A stretch of DNA of 35,329 nucleotides from Nitrospirota bacterium (GTDB lineage: Bacteria; Nitrospirota; Thermodesulfovibrionia; Thermodesulfovibrionales; JdFR-86). The stretch spans positions 1-35,329 of the forward strand of contig JACQZC010000009.1 of assembly GCA_016207905.1 (NCBI GenBank), written 5' to 3'. Both the position numbers and the translations under genes were made by a program. Below are positions 7,763 through 15,660 of the stretch, piece by piece (within the stretch, counting starts at the first letter, position 1; each line of letters opens with the position of its first letter). The notes under the pieces were generated by a model. That model searched no databases and was not told where the DNA came from. It worked only from the letters and a program-made list of their open reading frames with translations.

Positions 7763-10021
7763 TTAATCAAACAGTATCCGTTGTCCTTCTTTTTTCAATC
7801 GCCAACTGCCCTCTCCGACATGCTCGCCAATGTCTTCTAATACATTCAGAATTGTTTGATTTTCGGGTGTAATCCCATTTTTAAGCAATGGCAAAATATA
7901 TAAAACTATTTCGTCAAAGGTCGGATTTCTGTTTTCACGCTCCATTCTCCGTAAGTAGCTTATCAGGTAATACCGTATCCGCAGTCTCACATCAACTTGT
8001 GTTTTGAATTTAGTGTTCTTACTTATTGTAAATTGTTGTGTTTCCTCATTGTAATCAAAGTTTTCAAACAATAAAGGTGTCAGGTCTGTATATTCCTTTT
8101 TGAGCAAGTCAAGGAAGCCAAGCTCCAAGCCCTTAATGATAAGTTCGTCATTAATCTGCTCAAGTGTTGCACCGTTATTCTTTGCTATTATGCCTTCAAT
8201 TGTTTGCATCACGATTTCAGTAATGTCCATTCCCAAGTTGGCTTTCATAATGGCTTTAGGGTTGCGGACTTTGCGGAAGTTGATGATTAGCTGACCTGAC
8301 AGAACTGTAAACGGGTGCTGTCGCTTCTTAAAACTGGTTTGACCGTTCTTTTGCGGAACAGCCCCAATATATTCAAATCCACAGCTTTCAGCTGTCTCAA
8401 TAATCAGATGCCAAAATTCAGGGTCTTTATGTGCAAAGACAAAAGAAAGCCAACGGTCATACTTCAGCACCCGATACATTTCTTTTATGCTCTGGGCAAT
8501 CAGTTGGTTGTATTCTACTTTGCTTTTTTCCTTTTCTCCACCTACAATGGCTTCCTGCTCGTAGTCCTGCTCGGTTACTTCTAAGTCAAGCCAAGAGTTC
8601 CACATCACAGATAAGTCAAGGTATGGAATTTTCTTACCATAAGGCGGGTCAGTATAGATATAGTCCACACTTTCTTTTGGTATCCATTTCAGGTCAGTAG
8701 CAGTTCCTTTTAGTATTTGTGCATTGCCAATAGTGTCTTCATTAATAAAATATGCCATTTCTTTTTTAGCTTGTAAAACCTTCTTAAACCGAAGCCCAAA
8801 GTATCTCAGTAAATCAATATCCACAGGCTTTGGTGCAATTCTGTATCTGTAATAAGCAAAAACTGCGGCATTCCCGCCTCCATCACCTCTTACAGTTGAC
8901 GGGTGGTAAGTTAAATTTACTTTTGTTATCAGTCCTGAAAACATTAACAATAATGAATTCCTAATATTCTCGTCTTGCTCTTTTTTGATTATGGATTTGA
9001 GAAGGGCAAGCTGAGCAAGTTGCTTATCAGTGAAAAGCCTCTCAACAGTTCCAACATCCGAACCTTTTGGAAGTGCAAAACCTTTGGGATAAGGATATTT
9101 CTTTCGTGCTTTTGCTATTTCTTCCTCTGTCTTTGGTTCTTTCTTTTCGTATTCAGCTTTTGCCCTTTCAAAGGCTTCTAATAAATCCTGTTGTTTTACA
9201 GGTGCTATCAACGACTGCACCATAAACACAGCCATTGGATTAATGTCAATGCTGATAGCCTTTCGGTTGTTCATTAATGCTTCAATGGGAGTTATACCGC
9301 TTCCTCCAAATGGGTCTAAAACGAGGTCTCCCGGTTTGCTGAAGTTTTTAATGTATTCAGCTACGACATTCCATGCCTGTTTTGTAAAATAACCGTGAAC
9401 TCCAAAATGCCTTTTTGCTTGCTGCTTTTTAATTGGGATTTCTTCAAGTAGCGGTCTGTTCTGGTAGTCAAACTGCACTGTGGGTTTAGCGGTTGCTGTT
9501 GTGCTTTCGTAAGTAAAGTTTTTGCCTGCCTGAAAGCTATCGGGCGATAGAAACATTTTGAGTTTAGCCCAATGTTGCTCAATCTCATTAAGGGCAAAAT
9601 ATAAAATAGGCGTGTCTGTCTGCTCTCTTCGGAAAAGTGCAAATTCAAGACCGTTACACAGGGCAAAATAAGTGCTTCGGATTTCTGGGTGTGTTGCATA
9701 ACTATATACCTGCTCAACATTATCAGAGTCTGTTACCCTTTCACTTGGTGATTTAGCGTCAAGAACCCAAGCAAAGTTATTGGCTACCTTAAGAGCATAA
9801 TCGGGTATAAGTTTTATCGGTATTTTCTTTTTGCTTCCGATTTTTAAAAAAGGGTGTCGTAGTGTCTTGCTGCGGACTATATCACCTTGCTGATAGCCAA
9901 GTTCTTTTAAAATCGGGAGGACTATTACTTCTCTTACGCTGTCTTCCTTGAAGTTCGGATTTTGCTCAAGTGTCCGAAAATCAAGCTGTCCGAATAGTTT
10001 TTCTTTAGTTATTTTTTCCAT
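7763..10021 (-). CDS. Single-chain PD-(D/E)XK nuclease-DNA methyltransferase (restriction-modification-like)
   Basis: The N-terminal 150 residues look like an HsdR_N nuclease domain: Glu26, Asp74 in PDY, D88-A-K90 in WVLDAKSP and Gln104 in the QVYSYA helix, so the catalytic set appears intact. An amino-methyltransferase follows, with the AdoMet loop VLDPFGGSGITPIEAL (234-249) and the catalytic motif TDPPYG (457-462). About 210 residues lie between them, probably including target-recognition sequence. Residues 610-752 form a helical C-terminal domain of unknown role. The protein could methylate and cut DNA as one chain (type IIG-like), or be an adenine methylase with a regulatory nuclease domain. 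It is flanked by repeats, a sign of recent transfer. Start MEKITKEK at 10021 has no strong ribosome site. Confidence 0.8.
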   Translation of the reverse strand: MEKITKEKLFGQLDFRTLEQNPNFKEDSVREVIVLPILKELGYQQGDIVRSKTLRHPFLKIGSKKKIPIKLIPDYALKVANNFAWVLDAKSPSERVTDSDNVEQVYSYATHPEIRSTYFALCNGLEFALFRREQTDTPILYFALNEIEQHWAKLKMFLSPDSFQAGKNFTYESTTATAKPTVQFDYQNRPLLEEIPIKKQQAKRHFGVHGYFTKQAWNVVAEYIKNFSKPGDLVLDPFGGSGITPIEALMNNRKAISIDINPMAVFMVQSLIAPVKQQDLLEAFERAKAEYEKKEPKTEEEIAKARKKYPYPKGFALPKGSDVGTVERLFTDKQLAQLALLKSIIKKEQDENIRNSLLLMFSGLITKVNLTYHPSTVRGDGGGNAAVFAYYRYRIAPKPVDIDLLRYFGLRFKKVLQAKKEMAYFINEDTIGNAQILKGTATDLKWIPKESVDYIYTDPPYGKKIPYLDLSVMWNSWLDLEVTEQDYEQEAIVGGEKEKSKVEYNQLIAQSIKEMYRVLKYDRWLSFVFAHKDPEFWHLIIETAESCGFEYIGAVPQKNGQTSFKKRQHPFTVLSGQLIINFRKVRNPKAIMKANLGMDITEIVMQTIEGIIAKNNGATLEQINDELIIKGLELGFLDLLKKEYTDLTPLLFENFDYNEETQQFTISKNTKFKTQVDVRLRIRYYLISYLRRMERENRNPTFDEIVLYILPLLKNGITPENQTILNVLEDIGEHVGEGSWRLKKEGQRILFD

Positions 10022-10321
10022 TATCTATCCACTTAATCCTACCACAACCCCCCTGTCTCTTTAAAGGGAAAAGGCAGATGGTAGAGCAGTAGAGTAGAAG
10101 TAACTGAGATTCTGAAATAATCCATGAAACAAGTTCAGGACAAGATTCAGAATGACATTTAAAAGAATGGATTCCCGACTAAGGACTTCGGGAATGACAT
10201 TTAATTGAGATTCTTCTGCCGAAGCATCGGCATCAGAATGACGGCCATATCGCAGGCTAAAGCCTGTGGCTACATTGATTAAAGAGAGAGACTGGATTCC
10301 CCGAACAAGCACGGAGAATGA
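10022..10321. repeat. Cluster of imperfect hairpins, probably decayed dispersed repeats
   Basis: There is no gene here. Four inverted repeats follow one another: TTCCCGA/TCGGGAA (10172-10194), ATTCT.TGCCGA/TCGGCA.AGAAT (10210-10239), CAGGCT-AA-AGCCTG (10253-10266) and ATTCcCCG/CGGaGAAT (10296-10319). Three share the layout (G)ATTC-stem-loop-stem-GAAT(G)AC, suggesting diverged copies of one palindromic repeat unit. No transposase is linked to them. Confidence 0.6.
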
Positions 10322-10357
10322 CCCCTCACCCTCGCCCTCTCCCGCAAGGGGAGAGGG
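10322..10357. repeat. Palindromic repeat CCCTCTCCC-GCAA-GGGGAGAGGG, copy 1
   Basis: A 36-base block contains a perfect hairpin with the stable GCAA loop. It recurs at 35190-35225 with only two differences ahead of the hairpin. There is no T run, so it is not a normal Rho-independent terminator. Confidence 0.8.
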
Positions 10358-10385
10358 GAAATGGAAACCATAGTTCACTTTTTAC

Positions 10386-10414
10386 TTGACAAAAGGGGTT
10401 AAATGTGTTATTAT
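10386..10414 (+). promoter_or_regulatory. Strong sigma-70-type promoter upstream of the deacetylase-family gene
   Basis: TTGACA (10386-10391) and TATTAT (10409-10414) are separated by exactly 17 bases. This gives an expected start near 10421, about 20 bases before a short ORF and 150 bases before the deacetylase-family gene. Confidence 0.75.
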
Positions 10415-10439
10415 CTAACTATAGTTTATAGGGTTGGGT

Positions 10440-10568
10440 ATGAAAAGAGAGGAAGTAAGGATGGTGATTTGGTTCAATAGTGAAGCAAAATTGAAGCAGG
10501 AATCATTTAAAATCAAGGGGTTAGGGGACACCCCCCTACCCCATAAACTAAAGCAAAAGGTGAGCTGA
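10440..10568 (+). CDS. Possible leader ORF (42 codons) overlapping the deacetylase start
   Basis: The frame opens at ATG 10440, just after the promoter at 10386-10414. A second ATG at 10461 has a better GAGG site and would give 35 residues. It ends in TGA that overlaps the next gene's ATG as TGATG (10566-10570), an arrangement typical of translational coupling. The peptide is basic and unrecognised. A GC-rich inverted repeat (GGGGTTAGGGG / CCCCTACCCC, about 10517-10541) lies inside it. It could be a leader peptide, a small gene or chance. Confidence 0.3.
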   Translation: MKREEVRMVIWFNSEAKLKQESFKIKGLGDTPLPHKLKQKVS

Positions 10569-11494
10569 TGAAAAAAACAGGCTTTATATACGATGAGATT
10601 TTCTTAAGCCATAAGACCCCAAAATGGCATCCTGAATGCCCTGAAAGACTCCTGTCGATTATCGAGCATCTTAAGGCATCCCCTATCTGGAATAAGCTCA
10701 TTCACATTAAGCCCAGAAAAGCAACATTCCAAGAAATCAGTGCTGTTCATAACCATGAATATGTAGAAAGGATTAAGGGTATGGGGACAGGGTATTTAGA
10801 CCCTGATACATACATGTCCGAGGGCTCATTAGATGCCAGCCTTTATGCAGTTGGTGCGGTATTAACTGCAATAGAGGGCTGTAAGAACGGCTTTATAGAG
10901 AGGGCATTCTGTGCAGTAAGGCCTCCTGGACATCATGCTGAAGGAGACAAGGCAATGGGTTTTTGCATATTCAACAACATAGGAGTTGGTGCAAGATATG
11001 CACAAGCACAGGGCTATAAGAAAGTCTTTATCGTTGACTTCGATGTCCATCATGGAAACGGCACACAGCATATCTTCGAAGAAGATGACTCTGTGTTTTA
11101 CTTTAGCACCCATCAATACCCACACTATCCCGGAGGAGGAGATAGCTCGGAGAAAGGAAGAGGAAAAGGAAAAGGCAAAACATTCAATATCCCCCTTCCA
11201 TCAGGCTCAGGAGACAGAGAATATGCTACTTCATATAATGAGGTGCTTCCTGACCTTATGGGGGATTTCTCTCCTGACATAGTGCTTGTTTCCTCTGGGT
11301 ATGATATACATGTGAGGGATCCGCTTTCAGACATTAGGGTTACAAACGAGGGAATAAGAAGCATAATAAGGGGCATTCTTTCGGTGCCAGAGGTGCCTTA
11401 CATATTCAGCCTTGAAGGCGGATATGACCTCGATAGTCTCGGTGAGTGTGTGCTTATAACACTCGAAGAGATTTTTAAAGAGAGGTTAAATTAA
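10568..11494 (+). CDS. Histone deacetylase-family (AcuC/amidohydrolase-like) zinc hydrolase
   Basis: The arginase/deacetylase fold is clear at 308 residues, the usual prokaryotic size. Visible are HPECPERL (21-28), the catalytic pair H122-H123 in PPGHHAEG, zinc ligands D159 and H161 in DFDVHHGNGT and D251 in HVRDPL, and Tyr286 in LEGGYD. Members remove acetyl or acyl groups from lysines, polyamines or small molecules; the substrate here is not visible. AAGGTGA lies before the ATG. A strong promoter (10386-10414) and the overlapping short ORF precede it. The gene converges with queE, 59 bases apart. Confidence 0.92.
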   Translation: MKKTGFIYDEIFLSHKTPKWHPECPERLLSIIEHLKASPIWNKLIHIKPRKATFQEISAVHNHEYVERIKGMGTGYLDPDTYMSEGSLDASLYAVGAVLTAIEGCKNGFIERAFCAVRPPGHHAEGDKAMGFCIFNNIGVGARYAQAQGYKKVFIVDFDVHHGNGTQHIFEEDDSVFYFSTHQYPHYPGGGDSSEKGRGKGKGKTFNIPLPSGSGDREYATSYNEVLPDLMGDFSPDIVLVSSGYDIHVRDPLSDIRVTNEGIRSIIRGILSVPEVPYIFSLEGGYDLDSLGECVLITLEEIFKERLN

Positions 11495-11553
11495 ACTCAT
11501 GCAGTCAGAGTGCCCTCTTGAAGATGAATTGCTCGAGGTTGACCCTTTAGGGG

Positions 11554-12183
11554 CTACTGCCTTTTAGCTCCAAAGATATACTTATGCATCTGAAGGTTAA
11601 GCCTTACATCGAGCCTGTCTTGTAAAATCCATGCCGAAAGGGTCTCAGGGATCAGGAATTCAAATGCAGGGGAAAAAAGCACCTTGCATTTGTCTTTCAG
11701 TCTATGCCTCGAGATAAATTTTTTTGCCCACACATAGTCGTCTTTATCTAATATTACGAATTTGACCTCATCCTTTGGTTTAAGGTAATCGAGATTCATA
11801 AGGTCCATTTCCTCGGACATACCGCTTTTAGGGGTTTTTATATCAAGTATAACCACTGCCCGAGGGTCTATCTCTTTTATGCTCATCGTGCCGTTTGTCT
11901 CAACTAAAACGCTGTAGCCGTCATTCAGGAGATGCTCTATAAGGTGATAGGCGCCTTCCTGCATGAGTGGCTCTCCGCCGGTTATCTCAACGAGATTCAC
12001 TCCGACTAAGGAAACCTCGTTTATTATGTCTGCCTCTGAAAGCTCTACACCCTCGCTATAGGCATAGGTAGTGTCGCAGTAAGTGCATCTTAGGTTACAA
12101 CCAGAAAACCTTACGAATGTGCATGGGCATCCTGCATATGTAGATTCGCCCTGTATGCTTGTGAATATCTCGGCAATCTTCAT
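11554..12183 (-). CDS. queE: 7-carboxy-7-deazaguanine synthase (radical SAM)
   Basis: QueE makes 7-carboxy-7-deazaguanine from carboxy-tetrahydropterin on the way to queuosine/preQ0. The N terminus shows EIFTSIQGES and the radical-SAM cluster motif C29-x3-C33-x2-C36 (CNLRCTYC). VEITGGEPLMQ follows for AdoMet binding. The 209 residues match the family. No other queuosine genes are in the window. It converges with the deacetylase-family gene and lies downstream of the GT39 gene on the same strand. Confidence 0.93.
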   Translation of the reverse strand: MKIAEIFTSIQGESTYAGCPCTFVRFSGCNLRCTYCDTTYAYSEGVELSEADIINEVSLVGVNLVEITGGEPLMQEGAYHLIEHLLNDGYSVLVETNGTMSIKEIDPRAVVILDIKTPKSGMSEEMDLMNLDYLKPKDEVKFVILDKDDYVWAKKFISRHRLKDKCKVLFSPAFEFLIPETLSAWILQDRLDVRLNLQMHKYIFGAKRQ

Positions 12184-12232
12184 TTTAAATTATTATACCC
12201 GATATGTATAGATCTCTACCAGCCCCACTGTT

Positions 12233-13885
12233 TTAGAGCCAGTAAACTTTTACCATCGTCTGGTATCGAAAGACATCGGGTGTGCTAATGAATTCCTTTG
12301 AGTTATAACCCTTTATCTTATCCCTTATATGTTGAGGGAGGTCGCTATCAGCTCTGCCTGATATTATGACTACTGCTTTACTTATAGAAATATCCTTTTC
12401 GTCGTAAACATAATATTTCGGGTTTTCATATTCCCATGTAAACCTCAAGGCTGAGGTCAAAACATCCTCTGGAGGCTGGGCAGGATGGTAGTTATATAAA
12501 ATCCTTTTCCTCGTATGGATATCAAAAAGAGAGACAGAGATTGCTGGATTAACGGGGCTATCCCCTTCCAATGTAAAAACCTCCACACCATCTACATCGA
12601 GAGAATCTATAAACCTGCCTGCCTCTTTCAGGTTCTCCGCAGTCATGCTCCTCAAAAAAGGCAGATAGGCAAATATTGCCACTGCCAAAGACGATGTAAC
12701 TACTGCTAACATAATAAATCTTCGAACCTCTACTGCCCTGATTTCCCTCAGCCCATAAGATGCCATAAGGGTTAGCATTGGAAAAAGGGGAATGACATAT
12801 CTTATCCGCTTAATGTCCATTAAAACCATAAGGAGTGGAAGATAGCATATAACTGCATATTTTAAATCCCTTTTCTTAAAGGCACGATATATGGAGTAAA
12901 CCGAAAATGCGGTAATAAAAGGATGTATCTGAAATAAAAAAGTGGATAGATAGCTCTCGGACCATCTTTGAAGCCCTGCTTTCTGATAGCTGAAAATCAG
13001 CTTAAACTGTTGTCTGAAAAAATCATACTTATAAAGAAAAATAGCGACTGAGACAGCCCCTGCTATGAAGACAATCAAGATAGCACGCTGAATCGCAGGC
13101 TTATTGTTTTTGGCTTCTACCAAAAGAACAATCGAAAGGACAGAAAGCATTGGCAACAAAGAGTATTTGGAGAGGATGCTTAGGAATATCGCTAAAGAAG
13201 AAAGCCCTATCCAGAGTATTTTGCCTCTAACTAAAGCCCTTCTGAATGTAAAGACCGACGATGTAAGGAAAAACATAGAGGCAGTGTCAACGAGCATAAG
13301 AGGCACCTGTGTAAACAGATATGGTATACCCATAAGAAGCACACCTCCTGCAATGCCAACCTCATCATCCCAAAGGTCTTTTCCTATCTGATATGTAAGT
13401 AAGACGGTCAGGGAAAACAGGCATGTATTGAAGACCTGTATAAAGAGCCGCGTTTCGCCAAAGATTTTAAATATCACTCCATAAAGAAACGGCATTAGAG
13501 GTAAATCCGTCCATGAAAAGACTCCCCTACCCCACTCTTTAACGAAATACCCTATGCCGTACATCTCAATGTGCTTTGCCTGTGTAAAATATCTTCCTGC
13601 ATCGACAATTACCTCTGGCTCTTGCCAGAAAAGGGTTGCAAAAGCAAATGAGGCTATAAAAAGAAATGTCGGACTTAGAGAAAACCTCGAAAACATATAT
13701 GCAAGGATGATACCTATAAGGAGTATGAGATATATCTTCCATGGGGTAGTGACTGTGAATACCCAGCTCCAGTTTGTAAGACGGTTGTCGTCAAATGAGC
13801 GAAAGGTAAAAAGCAAAACAAAGACAGCGAGGCTAAAGACAACGACTAAAAGGACCTGATTAGATTTTTTCGTTTGAGGAGGCAT
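12233..13885 (-). CDS. GT39-type (ArnT/PMT-like) polytopic membrane glycosyltransferase
   Basis: The protein has about eleven hydrophobic segments and a soluble C-terminal domain of about 120 residues, the plan of GT-C lipid-linked sugar transferases. The first large loop carries an acidic catalytic-type site (PEVIVDAGRYFTQAKHIEMYG), and LPLMPFLYGVIFKIFGE resembles the GT39 substrate loop. It would move a sugar from a polyprenyl-phosphate donor to lipid or protein outside the cytoplasmic membrane. I take ATG 13885 (MPPQTKK). An in-frame GTG at 13906 would lie inside the hairpin at 13899-13921 and is unlikely. No ribosome site is obvious. Confidence 0.8.
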   Translation of the reverse strand: MPPQTKKSNQVLLVVVFSLAVFVLLFTFRSFDDNRLTNWSWVFTVTTPWKIYLILLIGIILAYMFSRFSLSPTFLFIASFAFATLFWQEPEVIVDAGRYFTQAKHIEMYGIGYFVKEWGRGVFSWTDLPLMPFLYGVIFKIFGETRLFIQVFNTCLFSLTVLLTYQIGKDLWDDEVGIAGGVLLMGIPYLFTQVPLMLVDTASMFFLTSSVFTFRRALVRGKILWIGLSSLAIFLSILSKYSLLPMLSVLSIVLLVEAKNNKPAIQRAILIVFIAGAVSVAIFLYKYDFFRQQFKLIFSYQKAGLQRWSESYLSTFLFQIHPFITAFSVYSIYRAFKKRDLKYAVICYLPLLMVLMDIKRIRYVIPLFPMLTLMASYGLREIRAVEVRRFIMLAVVTSSLAVAIFAYLPFLRSMTAENLKEAGRFIDSLDVDGVEVFTLEGDSPVNPAISVSLFDIHTRKRILYNYHPAQPPEDVLTSALRFTWEYENPKYYVYDEKDISISKAVVIISGRADSDLPQHIRDKIKGYNSKEFISTPDVFRYQTMVKVYWL

Positions 13886-13898
13886 ATAAAAGAAGTTT

Positions 13899-13933
13899 GG
13901 GAGCACCTCAGAGGTGCTCCCCGGATTTTTTTT
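13899..13933 (+). terminator. Rho-independent terminator-like hairpin with T8 run
   Basis: GGGAGCACC-TCAGA-GGTGCTCCC forms a near-perfect stem, extendable by TC/GA. On the plus strand it is followed by CGGA and eight Ts. Both flanking genes are on the minus strand, where only the weaker CAAACTTCTTTT follows the stem. It may act in both directions, ending the rhodanese operon on minus and blocking antisense transcription on plus. Confidence 0.75.
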
Positions 13934-13934
13934 A

Positions 13935-14411
13935 TTACTCTACAGGGTAATTGCCTGCTCCATTGATAGCATCCTGCATGACTTTAGCTCCTAAGTAGCC
14001 TTTAATCCATGCAGACATTCCAAATGACATTGTGCGTGCATCATATCCCAATGCCCTCAGAGCCAATACAGGTAAGTTTTGTGTCTGTCCTGTAACGCAT
14101 ACGAGGACTACTTTTTTGTCCTTTGGAAGCTTCTTAAGGTTCTCAGGCTTGAGGATTTCGTTATAGGGGATATAAATCGAGCCTGGAATCTTGCCACCCT
14201 GCTGTCCCGGAGGGGTTGGCCTTACATCTACAATAAGAAAATCCGTTTTCTTTTTGGCAATCCACTTTGAAACATCAGCTGCCTTTACCTGCCAGTGGCC
14301 CTCCTGAGGTGCCTTCAATAAAATTGCATTGAGCTTTGCGGCCAGGTCATCTGCATAAACAGGGACTGCTATAACTGCCATTAATGCCATAAAAAGAATC
14401 ACTTTTTTCAT
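13935..14411 (-). CDS. Secreted rhodanese-like sulfurtransferase
   Basis: A signal peptide (MKKVILFMALMAVIAVPVYA, cleavage after residue 20) is followed by one rhodanese domain (about 40-150) with FLIVDVRP and the catalytic Cys105 in LVCVTGQT. The 158 residues fit single-domain periplasmic rhodaneses, which carry sulfur as a Cys persulfide. A GGGAGGTAAGG site precedes the ATG. It is the last gene of a minus-strand run with DsrE-like and DsrH-like small proteins, which points to sulfur transfer. The partners are predicted cytoplasmic while this protein is exported, so direct relay is unproven. Confidence 0.88.
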   Translation of the reverse strand: MKKVILFMALMAVIAVPVYADDLAAKLNAILLKAPQEGHWQVKAADVSKWIAKKKTDFLIVDVRPTPPGQQGGKIPGSIYIPYNEILKPENLKKLPKDKKVVLVCVTGQTQNLPVLALRALGYDARTMSFGMSAWIKGYLGAKVMQDAINGAGNYPVE

Positions 14412-14468
14412 ACCTTACCTCCCACTTTTACTGATATAAAAAGCCCTATGGACTTTTTTTGGTTCTAC

Positions 14469-14639
14469 TTACCAGCTTGTAACCCTATCATTAGAGAATA
14501 TCTCATCTATGATAGTCTCATAAGAGACATCCTTTTTTGACATATCGATAACCTTTACCTCGTTACCGCCTTTCTGTGCCTCTATTATCTTAGTTGAAAG
14601 CCCTGTTTGACCGTCGCTTAGAAGATGAAGAATCTTCAT
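14469..14639 (-). CDS. 56-residue DsrH/TusB-like small protein
   Basis: ATG 14639 is preceded by an excellent AGGAGGAG site and lies 17 bases after the DsrE-like gene, so it is clearly translated as an operon member. The protein starts MKILHLLSDG and ends VSYETIIDEIFSNDRVTSW. That ending follows the pattern at the C terminus of DsrH/TusB proteins (SY..xV/I...ND/HDKV.SW, from memory). DsrH proteins are usually about 95-100 residues, so this would be a shortened form lacking the middle. It has no Cys, whereas functional DsrH has none or one. I infer a role with the DsrE-like protein in sulfur handling, without proof. Confidence 0.65.
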   Translation of the reverse strand: MKILHLLSDGQTGLSTKIIEAQKGGNEVKVIDMSKKDVSYETIIDEIFSNDRVTSW

Positions 14640-14656
14640 TTCTCCTCCTATCTTTG

Positions 14657-14965
14657 TTACAGGTTAATAACCCTGTCTGCCTCATGAAACATGGTTGCAT
14701 TATTGAACTGACTGCCACAGATTATATCCTTAGGAAGCCCTTCTTTGACATCAGGCACATGAAGCATCTCTGTGCTGTGGTCACAATAAGCCATTGTAAC
14801 GCCTTTTGTACCACACAACTGCCTAAAAGAAGGCTCACCCAAAAGCTTCACGCCCTCATCCATGTTGAAAATATTTACCTCGTGTCCCTTTGAGATGGCG
14901 GCATTTGTCAAGCCTAAGACATAGGCAAGATGCCTGTTTGTGGTAATTAGGATTCCCAATCTCAT
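14657..14965 (-). CDS. DsrE/DsrF-like sulfur-relay family protein
   Basis: The start ATG 14965 (MRLGILITTNRH) follows GGGGAGGAGAG; an in-frame ATG at 15004 lacks such a site. The 102 residues match the DsrE/F-like alpha/beta fold: a first strand LGILITTN, then HEVNIFNMDEGVKLL, Cys51 in RQLCGTKG, Cys61 in MAYCDHST and Cys83 in IICGSQFNNA. In this family one such Cys carries persulfide sulfur. It is the first gene of the operon with the 56-residue protein and the rhodanese, divergent from nuoE. Confidence 0.82.
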   Translation of the reverse strand: MRLGILITTNRHLAYVLGLTNAAISKGHEVNIFNMDEGVKLLGEPSFRQLCGTKGVTMAYCDHSTEMLHVPDVKEGLPKDIICGSQFNNATMFHEADRVINL

Positions 14966-14984
14966 AAAAACTCTCCTCCCCTCT

Positions 14985-15045
14985 TTAAAAGACAGGGTCA
15001 GCAAACCCTGTATTTGGGATTAGAGGTCAAAGACCCCTTTAGTAT
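14985..15045. other. Small inverted repeats in the DsrE leader region
   Basis: CAGGGT-CAGCAA-ACCCTG (about 14993-15010) and GGTC-AAA-GACC (about 15027-15037) lie in the 5' leader of the minus-strand DsrE-like operon. They could affect leader folding; neither matches a riboswitch I know. Confidence 0.35.
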
Positions 15046-15111
15046 AGACAATATACTTAATAGAAAGCATCCCAAATGTCAATAGAAATTTCCAAGCTGT
15101 ATATTTTTTAG

Positions 15112-15141
15112 TTGACACATTAGTGGCATTTTGAGTATAAA
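15112..15141 (+). promoter_or_regulatory. Sigma-70-type promoter for nuoE
   Basis: TTGACA (15112-15117) and TATAAA (15136-15141) are separated by 18 bases in the divergent gap. The nuoE start follows 55 bases later, with a GAGAGGGG ribosome site. Confidence 0.65.
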
Positions 15142-15195
15142 TATACTGTTTGAATAACGGGCGTTAGAAAACCCTGTAGTTTTAGAGAGGGGTTA

Positions 15196-15660
15196 ATGCT
15201 TACGGAATCAGCCGTAAAAGAGCTTGAAGAGGTTAAGGAAAGATACCCGAATCCAAGGGCAGTAATTCTTCCTGCACTTTATATTGCACAGAAACAGTTT
15301 GGATGGCTTTCCACTGAGGCATTTGAATCGGTCTCCAATGCCCTGAATGTTCCTGAGGCAACTGTAAGAGGAACTGCAACATTTTATTCTATGTTTAAAC
15401 ATAAGCCTGCTGGCAGGCATCTAATACAGCTTTGCACAAATGTCTCTTGCATGCTCTTTGGCGCAGAGACCCTTGTAAGCCTGCTAAAAAACAAATATGG
15501 CGTTACGCCTGAAGACACATCTTCTGACGAAAGATTCTCCCTTGTTATAATGGAATGCATTGGTGCATGCGACAAGGCACCTGCAATGCTCATAAATAAC
15601 GATTTCTGGAGCGGACTTACCGAAAAAAATATCCTTGAGATATTAGAGCAGTATAAATGA
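15196..15660 (+). CDS. nuoE: NADH dehydrogenase-type subunit E, 2Fe-2S thioredoxin-like
   Basis: The 154 residues are the 24-kDa subunit family: a helical N terminus (AIYLAQ-type PALYIAQKQFGWLS, then VRGTATFYSMF) and a thioredoxin-like domain with the 2Fe-2S ligands C80, C85, C121 and C125 (CTNVSC...CIGAC). It pairs with NuoF (encoded at 18413) to take electrons from NADH or pass them to NAD. No nuoG or other complex I genes are nearby, so the pair may serve a soluble complex such as a hydrogenase or formate dehydrogenase. Its last 18 bases are repeated before nuoF. Confidence 0.93.
   Translation: MLTESAVKELEEVKERYPNPRAVILPALYIAQKQFGWLSTEAFESVSNALNVPEATVRGTATFYSMFKHKPAGRHLIQLCTNVSCMLFGAETLVSLLKNKYGVTPEDTSSDERFSLVIMECIGACDKAPAMLINNDFWSGLTEKNILEILEQYK
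15643..15660 (+). repeat. 18-bp direct repeat, left copy, at the end of nuoE
   Basis: TTAGAGCAGTATAAATGA occurs here and again, without mismatch, at 18399-18416. This copy encodes the last residues and stop of nuoE; its ATGA also supplies the start of the exported-protein gene at 15657. Confidence 0.97.

Noticed and set aside
10172-10319. CRISPR array
   Set aside because: The hairpins differ in sequence and spacing; there are no constant repeats with unique spacers and no cas genes.
11499-11567. 22-codon plus-strand ORF between the deacetylase-family gene and queE
   Set aside because: It has no ribosome site, overlaps the end of queE and is too short to judge.
13886-13906. GTG start seven codons upstream for the GT39 gene
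   Set aside because: It lies within the hairpin at 13899-13921 and lacks a ribosome site; ATG 13885 is simpler.
14966-15004. Upstream start at 15004 for the DsrE-like gene
   Set aside because: The strong GGGGAGGAG site lies directly before ATG 14965 and the family N terminus begins there.
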